Source: Proteobacteria bacterium UBA964 (lineage in GTDB: Bacteria > Pseudomonadota > Gammaproteobacteria > Steroidobacterales > Steroidobacteraceae). From it: a stretch of 11,605 nt of DNA. Shown here in pieces: positions 6,206 to 11,605 of the stretch (within the stretch, counting starts at the first letter, position 1; every line of letters begins with the position of its first letter). The notes below the pieces were generated by a model, which was not told where the DNA came from, searched no databases, and worked only from the letters and a program-made list of their open reading frames with translations. Location of the stretch: contig DBCG01000135.1 of NCBI GenBank assembly GCA_002292945.1, positions 1-11,605 on the forward strand, written 5' to 3'. Made by a program: the position numbers and the translations under genes.

Positions 6206-7990
6206 GTGAAAGACGACCTCCAACGCCTGCTGCTCGCCGCAGTCCGCTCCCTCGAAGGCAGCCTGCTGCCCGGCCCCATCGATCCGCAAGCCGTGGCGCT
6301 CGAGCGCACCCGCGATGCGCAGCACGGCGATTTCGCCTCGAACGTCGCCATGCGCCTCGCCAAGGGAGCCGGCCTGAAGCCGCGCGAACTCGCCGAGCGC
6401 ATCGTGGCGGCGCTGCCCGCCGATCCGCTCATCACACGCACCGAGATCGCCGGCGCCGGTTTCATCAACTTCACCCTGGCACGTGACCTCTATGCGCGGG
6501 AGCTCGCGCGGGTGCACGAACTCGGCGAAGCCTACGGACGCCACATGCCCGCGACGCGGCGCAAGGTGCTGCTCGAGTTCGTGTCGGCGAACCCTACCGG
6601 ACCGATGCATGTCGGCCACGGACGGCAAGCCGCCTTCGGCGATGCACTCGGCCACCTGCTCGCCGCCGCCGGCGATATCGTCACGCGCGAATACTATGTG
6701 AACGACGCAGGACGCCAGACCGAGATCCTCGCGGTATCGGTGTGGGTGCGCTACCTCGAGCGCTGCGGCGAGGTGCTGCCCTTCCCGCAGAACGGCTACC
6801 GCGGCGACTACCTTTTGCCGCTCGCCGTTGCGCTCCAGGCGCGTGTCGGCGAGGCGCTGCGCCATCCCGCGGCCACCGTCACCATGGACCTGCCAGCGGA
6901 CGCGATCCCGGGCGCAACCGGGGGCGACAAGGAAGCGCACATCGATGCGTTGATCGCCCGCTGCCGCGCACTCATCGGCGCGGCCGCGTGGCAGGATCTG
7001 CTGCGCAGCAGCATCGACGCGATGATGGACGAGATCCGCGACGATCTCGCGGCGTTCGGCGTGCGCTTCGACCACTGGGTCTCGGAGCGCGCGTTCGCCG
7101 AGAGCGGCGCCATCGACCGCGCCCTCGACCGGCTGCGCGAGCGCGGGTTGCTCTACACCAAGGACGGCGCCGAATGGTTCCGCGCCACGCAGTTCGGCGA
7201 TGACGAGGACCGCGTGGTCGTGCGCGACAACGGCGTGAAGACCTACTTCGCCTCCGACATCGCCTACCACCTCGACAAACGCGAACGCGGCCACGACCAG
7301 CTCATCGATGTGCTCGGGGCCGACCACCACGGCTATGTCACGCGCGTGCGCGGCGGACTCCAGGCCTTCGGGCACCCCGGGGATTGCCTCGAGGCGCCGC
7401 TCATCCAGCTGGTCGCCCTCTACCGCAACGGCGAGAAAGTCTCGATGGGCAAGCGCGAGGCGAACTTCGTCACGCTGCGCCAGCTGCGCGAAGAGGTCGG
7501 CAACGACGCGTGTCGGATCTTCTTCCTGATGCGCAGCAACGACCAATCGCTCGATTTCGACCTGGAGCTCGCCAAGTCGAAGTCCAACGAGAACCCGGTG
7601 TTCTACGTGCAGTACGCCCACGCGCGGGTCGCGAGCGTCATGAAAGAGCTCGCGGCGCGCGGGATCGGCTGGGATCCGTCGCGCGCGCAAGCCACAGTGC
7701 TGGCGCACGGCGCAGAACTGCTCTGCGGCGCCCATGCGGAAGCGATGTTGTCCGCCCTGTCGCGCTACCCGGAGGTCATCCGGCACGCCGCCGCACAGCG
7801 TGCACCGCACGCGCTGGTCCACTACCTGCGCGAGCTCGCCACCACCCTGCATGCCTTCTACAACGCCGAACGGGTGCTGGTACCCGATGAGGCGCAGCGC
7901 GAGGCACGCGTCTACGCGTTGCTCGCGGTGCAGCAGGTGCTGCGCAACGGCCTGGCTGTCCTCGGCGCGTCTGCGCCCGAGAGCATGTGA
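6206..7990 (+). CDS. argS: Arginine--tRNA ligase (class I)
   Basis: Charges tRNA-Arg with arginine using ATP, in the cytoplasm. The 594-residue product is of normal length. The N-terminal additional domain (ArgS-specific, tRNA D-loop contact) covers about 1-100, with HGDFASNVAMRLAK and GAGFINFTL. The class I HIGH signature appears as HVGH (135-138) in FVSANPTGPMHVGHGRQ. The KMSKS-equivalent loop is SMGKR (about 413-417), a variant form typical of ArgS. VQYAHARV and the C-terminal DALR anticodon-binding domain (ALVHYLRELATTLHAFYNAE) are present. The start is GTG 6206, 10 bp after the priA stop; in-frame sequence further upstream is the wrong-frame shadow of priA. No strong Shine-Dalgarno site is seen, so coupling to priA translation is plausible. 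Confidence 0.97.
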   Translation: MKDDLQRLLLAAVRSLEGSLLPGPIDPQAVALERTRDAQHGDFASNVAMRLAKGAGLKPRELAERIVAALPADPLITRTEIAGAGFINFTLARDLYARELARVHELGEAYGRHMPATRRKVLLEFVSANPTGPMHVGHGRQAAFGDALGHLLAAAGDIVTREYYVNDAGRQTEILAVSVWVRYLERCGEVLPFPQNGYRGDYLLPLAVALQARVGEALRHPAATVTMDLPADAIPGATGGDKEAHIDALIARCRALIGAAAWQDLLRSSIDAMMDEIRDDLAAFGVRFDHWVSERAFAESGAIDRALDRLRERGLLYTKDGAEWFRATQFGDDEDRVVVRDNGVKTYFASDIAYHLDKRERGHDQLIDVLGADHHGYVTRVRGGLQAFGHPGDCLEAPLIQLVALYRNGEKVSMGKREANFVTLRQLREEVGNDACRIFFLMRSNDQSLDFDLELAKSKSNENPVFYVQYAHARVASVMKELAARGIGWDPSRAQATVLAHGAELLCGAHAEAMLSALSRYPEVIRHAAAQRAPHALVHYLRELATTLHAFYNAERVLVPDEAQREARVYALLAVQQVLRNGLAVLGASAPESM

Positions 7991-8000
7991 GCCGCGCGAC

Positions 8001-8618
8001 ATGAACACGCCCATCGGCCGCGACTTCAAACGCAGCAACGCCCGAACCGGTCTCGGCCAACGGCTGACGCGGGAGCATTGGCAAGGCTTCGGCGCCGGCC
8101 TCGCGCTCGGTTTGATCCTGATGATGGCCGCCCTGTCCTGGGCGCAGTCGCGGTTGCGCAGCGACGCAGCGGCGACCGATGGCGATCGCGGCGCTGCACG
8201 CGGACCGAGCGCCGCACGCCCCTCCGACAGGGAAGCGACGACGGATCCCGGTGAGGCCGAATCGGCCGTCGATGCCGCCGCGCAATACGAGTTCTACGAC
8301 CGCTTGAAGACCCTCGAAGTGGTGGTCCCGGATCCGGGCAAAGACGCCGGACCAGGCCTGCCGACCTCGCTGATCGAACGCCCCGGCACCTATGTGATCG
8401 AGCTCGGGAACTGGCGCGACGCGGCCGACGCCGATCGGACGCGTGCCAAAGTCGCTCGTCTCGGCATCACCGCGTCCCAACAGCGGGTGACCATCGACGC
8501 CGCCGAGTTCCACCGCGTGCAGATCGGTCCGTTCAGCAAGCTCGACGAACTGAACCGCATACGCATGGCGCTGCGCAACGCCGATATCCCGGCAGAGGCC
8601 ATCCGCGTCGGCGACTGA
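8001..8618 (+). CDS. SPOR-domain membrane protein, FtsN-like
   Basis: A 205-residue inner-membrane protein with a short basic cytoplasmic tail (KRSNARTGLGQRLTREHW), one transmembrane helix (about 29-48, GFGAGLALGLILMMAALSWA), a low-complexity Ala/Asp/Arg linker (51-92), the segment YEFYDRLKTLEVVVPDPG (96-113) seen in FtsN-like proteins, and a C-terminal SPOR domain (about 128-203, from GTYVIELGNW to VQIGPFSKLDELNRIRMAL). SPOR domains bind denuded peptidoglycan at the division septum. The argS-SPOR order fits the FtsN-like genes found beside priA or argS in Gammaproteobacteria, but true FtsN function, which needs an essential periplasmic segment, cannot be claimed. ATG 8001 is 10 bp after argS, so cotranscription is likely. 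It ends 11 bp from the convergent regulator gene with no clear terminator between. Confidence 0.9.
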   Translation: MNTPIGRDFKRSNARTGLGQRLTREHWQGFGAGLALGLILMMAALSWAQSRLRSDAAATDGDRGAARGPSAARPSDREATTDPGEAESAVDAAAQYEFYDRLKTLEVVVPDPGKDAGPGLPTSLIERPGTYVIELGNWRDAADADRTRAKVARLGITASQQRVTIDAAEFHRVQIGPFSKLDELNRIRMALRNADIPAEAIRVGD

Positions 8619-8629
8619 AGGACGGTCTC

Positions 8630-10012
8630 TCAGGCCTCCGGTTCTTCGGGGACCCCACGGAAATCGATGCCGAGCGAACGCAGTTTGCGGTAGAGGTGGG
8701 TGCGTTCCATGCCGACCCGCTTGGCGAGCTGGCCGACCTTGCCTTGGCACAGCAGCAACTGCTGCTGCAGGTAGGCGCGCTCGAAATGCTCCCGCGCCTC
8801 GCGCAAGCCGAGCGACAAAAGGTCCTGCTTGACCAGCATCTCGCTGGGCGGCACCGATTGTGCGAGTTCCCGCTCGGTCTCCTCCAGCGAGACTTCCTCG
8901 ACACCCCCGCGCATCAGGATACGGCGCACCATACCGCGCAGCTCCTGCACATTGCCGGGCCATGGATAATTGCGCAGACGGTTCTGTGCGGCGACGCCGA
9001 AGCGGCGGAACTCCAGACGCTCGGAATCGACCAACCGATCGACGGTCTGGCGCAGCAGGTCCGGTACATCCTCCGCGTACTCACGCAGCGGCGGAACCCG
9101 CACCACGACGCCGCCCAGCCGAGCCAACAAGTCGCGACGCACCGGCGACGCGGAGGCACCGGCCGCCGCAGGCTGCTCGACATCAGGCTGTGCCGCCGCG
9201 ACGAGGCGGGCCTCCAAGGCATGTTGCTGCGGCTCGCCGAGCCTCGACCAATGGCCGCTCTCGAGCACACCAAGCAGCAGGCGCTGGGCGACGGCCGGCA
9301 GGTCACCGAGTTCACTGACGAAGAGCGTGCCCTGCCCCGCCTGCTCGATGAGACCGGGGCCGCCCGCACCGTCAGCGCGGCCGAACAGCACCGCTTCGGC
9401 GTCGGTCTCGCGCAATGTGCTCGCCACCAGCATGACGAAGGGTCGGTCGGCGCGCGGCCCTTGGCCGTGCAGGTGACGCGCGAACGCCTCTCGGCCCGAG
9501 CCATGTTCACCGACCAGCAGCACAGGGTCCATGCCCGAGGCAGCACGGGCGAGATCGGCACGCGCCTGTTGCATCGCCCGGCTCTTGCCGGCCGGCGCCG
9601 CCATCATCACCGACACCTGACGGCTCGTCATGAGGCGCTCGCGCCCGCTTTCGAGCGCGCGCTCGACGGTCCGCAACAATTTGGCGAGCGACAACGGTTT
9701 CTCGACGAAATCGAAGGCACCGAGGCGCGTGGCCTCGACCGCGGTCTCGACGGTGCCGTGCCCGGACATCATCACCACCGGGCAACCCTCGGGGATGCTC
9801 ACCGACCATTCCCGCAGCAAGGTGATGCCGTCGACCTGCGGCATCCAGATGTCGAGCAGCACGAGGTCGGGCTCACGACGGGCGCGCAGGGCACGCGCCT
9901 GAGTGGCGTCGGCCGCCACCTCCACTTCGTAGCCCTCCTCGGACAGGATCTCGCTGACCAGGCCGCGGATGTCAGCCTCGTCGTCCACCACCAATATGTG
10001 CGCCGCAGTCAT
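8630..10012 (-). CDS. NtrX-like response regulator with a degenerate AAA+ domain
   Basis: A 460-residue regulator of NtrC/NtrX architecture, partner of the upstream kinase. The receiver domain (1-120) is intact: acidic pair D10-D11, phospho-acceptor D54 in LLDIWMPQVDG, S83 and K105. The central AAA+ domain (about 140-375) has lost key residues. Walker A reads GEHGSGRE (168-175, Arg at 174 for Lys); Walker B reads TLFVSE (229-234, Ser at 233 for Asp); LFGRADGAGGPGL (209-221) replaces the GAFTGA loop that contacts sigma54. The RRDLLARL and WPGNVQELR (351-359) segments persist. The Fis-type helix-turn-helix GKVGQLAKRVGMERTHLYRKLRSLG (424-448) closely resembles NtrX. It probably binds DNA under phosphorylation control without sigma54-dependent activation. 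Its ATG overlaps the kinase stop (ATGA), with a Shine-Dalgarno site at 10021-10025. Confidence 0.88.
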   Translation of the reverse strand: MTAAHILVVDDEADIRGLVSEILSEEGYEVEVAADATQARALRARREPDLVLLDIWMPQVDGITLLREWSVSIPEGCPVVMMSGHGTVETAVEATRLGAFDFVEKPLSLAKLLRTVERALESGRERLMTSRQVSVMMAAPAGKSRAMQQARADLARAASGMDPVLLVGEHGSGREAFARHLHGQGPRADRPFVMLVASTLRETDAEAVLFGRADGAGGPGLIEQAGQGTLFVSELGDLPAVAQRLLLGVLESGHWSRLGEPQQHALEARLVAAAQPDVEQPAAAGASASPVRRDLLARLGGVVVRVPPLREYAEDVPDLLRQTVDRLVDSERLEFRRFGVAAQNRLRNYPWPGNVQELRGMVRRILMRGGVEEVSLEETERELAQSVPPSEMLVKQDLLSLGLREAREHFERAYLQQQLLLCQGKVGQLAKRVGMERTHLYRKLRSLGIDFRGVPEEPEA

Positions 10013-11605
10013 GCCCGCTCCCTCCGCACCTCGGACCGCCGCTCACCTGCAGCCTGTTCTCGACCGTCAGGGTTGAGTGGCAACATAACACGGACGCGGG
10101 CCCCGCCCTCAGGTCGGTTCTCCGCCTCAATGCTTCCACCGTGGTCATCGACGATCTTTTTGACAATAGCCAAGCCGAGGCCGGTGCCCTTCGGCTTGCT
10201 GGTGACATACGGGTCGAAGACGCGGCCGAGGAGCTCGGGCGGGAAGCCGGGGCCGTTGTCCGACACCGTGATCTGCGCCTGCTCCACGCCACCCGTGTCG
10301 GCGATCGAAGTGCGCACCTCGATCGCCGCAGGTCGATGCCCGTCCAAGGCCTCGAGCGCGTTGGTCAACAGGTTGTTGAGCACCTGCCGTACCCGCCCAC
10401 GGTCGGCTGAGAGTCCGATGAGCTGTGGATCGAGCACGGTCTCCACCGGGATGGCGGGCTCCTGCGCGCGGTAGAGGTCGGCGACCTCGGTCACGAGCTG
10501 GTTGAGATCGAACGGCGCTGAACGCAACGCCGGCGCCCGCGCATACTCGCTGAAATCGTTGACCATCTGCTTCATGGATTCGACCTGCTGCACGATGGTG
10601 TGGGTCGAACGGTCCAACATCTCGGCGTCCGGCCCGTGCAGCGACGGCAACAGACGCCGGCGCATGCGCTCCGCCGACAGCTGGATCGGTGTGAGCGGGT
10701 TGCGGATCTCGTGCGCGAGCCGTCGCGCCACCTCGCCCCATGCCGCATCGCGCTGGGCCTGCAGCAACCGCGTGATGTCCTCGAACACGATCACGAACAC
10801 CGGCTGCCCATCGTGCGGCAGCGGTACGCAGGCGCAGGCGAGCACGCGCGACTGTGCACTGCCATCGCCCACGAGCTCGATCTGTCCACGCCACTCGGTG
10901 GCACCACCGGCGAATCGTTCGGCCAACAGCGCCGCGAACTGCCGCGGCCGATCGTCCCCCGCCACGACCTCGCCGAGCGGCCGACCGGTCTGCGCGGAGA
11001 GGTCCGCGCCGAGGATCAGGCCGGCAGCCTCGTTGGCCAGTTGCAGCACCAACGCCTGGTCGACGGCGAGCACACCCGAGGACAACCGCGCCAGGATCAC
11101 CGCCAGCCGTTCGCGCTCCCGCTCGGCGACCATCCGGCTCGCCACATTCTCCTCGCTCGCCAGCCGCAGCTTGCGGGTCATATCGTTGAACGCCTGCACG
11201 AGGAAGCCCATCTCGTCGCTCGAGGTGAGCGGCACACGGGTCACCAGATCGCCCTGCGCCACCGCCCGGGTGCCGGCCATGAGATCTTGCACCGGCCGGA
11301 ACAGCACCTCCGCTGCATGGATCGCGCCGTAGATGGCCGCAAGCATGGTGATGAGCAGCACCAAGGTGAGCGTCACCCTGAAGCTGTACTTGAGGGGTTC
11401 GCGCAATGCCTCGACGTCGGCATAGGTGGAACGCGAGCGGTCGATCGCCTCGGTCAGTTCGGCGAAGCGGCTCGGCGGATCATAGGTCGCGACCACGAAA
11501 CGTGCATCGAGCGGCCCAGGCGCCGCCATCGGCACCGGCGCTGCGGCGCGGATCACGAAGTTGTCGCCGCCGAGCGGCTCGAAACTGACGAAGGTGCCAC
11601 CATCG
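10009..11605 (-). CDS. NtrY-like sensor histidine kinase (5' end beyond the window)
   Basis: The frame is open to the right edge (reading DGGTFVSFEPLGG at the boundary), so the N-terminus is missing; 531 residues are visible. Order in visible numbering: end of an extracytoplasmic region, a transmembrane helix (about 76-100, TLTLVLLITMLAAIYGAIHAA), HAMP (about 102-148), PAS (about 162-275, with ILARLSSGVLAVDQ and FVIVFEDITR), HisKA with phospho-acceptor His in LAHEIRNPLTP (about 298; codon 10711-10713), and HATPase with N box NLLTNALEAL, G1 DNGPGFP, F box FDPYVTSK and G2 GTGLGLAIVKK. All catalytic boxes are intact. Architecture and the short LTEAIDRSRSTYADVEAL region before the last helix match NtrY, whose signal is nitrogen- or redox-related in some Proteobacteria and unclear here. 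It is cotranscribed with the NtrX-like gene. Confidence 0.93.
   Translation of the reverse strand, partial: DGGTFVSFEPLGGDNFVIRAAAPVPMAAPGPLDARFVVATYDPPSRFAELTEAIDRSRSTYADVEALREPLKYSFRVTLTLVLLITMLAAIYGAIHAAEVLFRPVQDLMAGTRAVAQGDLVTRVPLTSSDEMGFLVQAFNDMTRKLRLASEENVASRMVAERERERLAVILARLSSGVLAVDQALVLQLANEAAGLILGADLSAQTGRPLGEVVAGDDRPRQFAALLAERFAGGATEWRGQIELVGDGSAQSRVLACACVPLPHDGQPVFVIVFEDITRLLQAQRDAAWGEVARRLAHEIRNPLTPIQLSAERMRRRLLPSLHGPDAEMLDRSTHTIVQQVESMKQMVNDFSEYARAPALRSAPFDLNQLVTEVADLYRAQEPAIPVETVLDPQLIGLSADRGRVRQVLNNLLTNALEALDGHRPAAIEVRTSIADTGGVEQAQITVSDNGPGFPPELLGRVFDPYVTSKPKGTGLGLAIVKKIVDDHGGSIEAENRPEGGARVRVMLPLNPDGREQAAGERRSEVRRERA
10021..10025 (-). promoter_or_regulatory. Shine-Dalgarno site of the NtrX-like gene
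   Basis: GGAGG on the minus strand, 8 nt before ATG 10012, inside the 3' end of the kinase gene. It confirms the start codon and, with the ATGA overlap, indicates coupled translation of the two-component pair. Confidence 0.7.

Noticed and set aside
5918..8038. A 706-codon open frame on the minus strand opposite argS
   Set aside because: It is exactly antisense to a full, intact argS, resembles no known family and has the skewed composition of a reverse-strand frame in GC-rich DNA.
8619..8660. Bidirectional terminator between the SPOR gene and the NtrX-like gene
   Set aside because: The 11-bp gap and flanks show no stem longer than about 4 bp and no T-run.
8696..10474. A 592-codon plus-strand open frame opposite the NtrX- and NtrY-like genes
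   Set aside because: It crosses the junction of two genes with clear domains on the other strand and shows no domain of its own; the opening comes from GC-rich codon bias.

Overview
This window looks like chromosomal DNA from a high-GC gammaproteobacterium, probably Xanthomonadales/Lysobacterales or a neighbouring order. The grounds are the base composition, the priA-argS-SPOR gene order, an NtrYX-type two-component pair, and a TraB/GumN-like protein of the form I associate with that group. This taxonomic guess rests on recall of protein families, not on a search. I see no rRNA, tRNA, CRISPR array, insertion sequence or prophage genes. Most of the window is ordinary housekeeping content.

Layout. 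At the left edge an HNH endonuclease-family gene runs leftward (2-700). It is divergent from, and may overlap the 5' end of, a secreted TraB/GumN-like gene running right (687-1745). A 171-bp spacer with two inverted repeats and a short direct repeat follows. Next come two tandem EamA/DMT transporters coupled by an ATGA overlap (1917-2771 and 2768-3700). A 221-bp spacer (3701-3921) leads into a compact rightward cluster: priA (replication restart helicase), argS (arginyl-tRNA synthetase) and a membrane-anchored SPOR-domain protein (3922-8618, gaps of 10 bp). Converging on it from the right, with an 11-bp gap, is a leftward pair: an NtrY-like sensor kinase whose start lies beyond the right edge (10009->11605) and an NtrX-like response regulator (8630-10012), joined by an ATGA overlap and a good Shine-Dalgarno site.

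Two places deserve attention. (1) The spacer before priA is very AT-rich for this genome (about 22% GC over 3801-3840). It carries a perfect 17-bp palindrome, then three DnaA-box-like 9-mers within 35 bp, one an exact TTATCCACA. These boxes lie against or inside the uncertain start of priA. This could be a DnaA-controlled priA promoter or, less likely, part of a replication origin. (2) The NtrX-like regulator has kept its receiver and DNA-binding parts but has lost the Walker A lysine, the Walker B aspartate and the sigma54-contacting GAFTGA loop, while its partner kinase looks intact. It probably regulates without ATP-driven sigma54 activation. The TraB/GumN-like protein also lacks the family's conserved histidine. 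I found no convincing undescribed multi-gene system.
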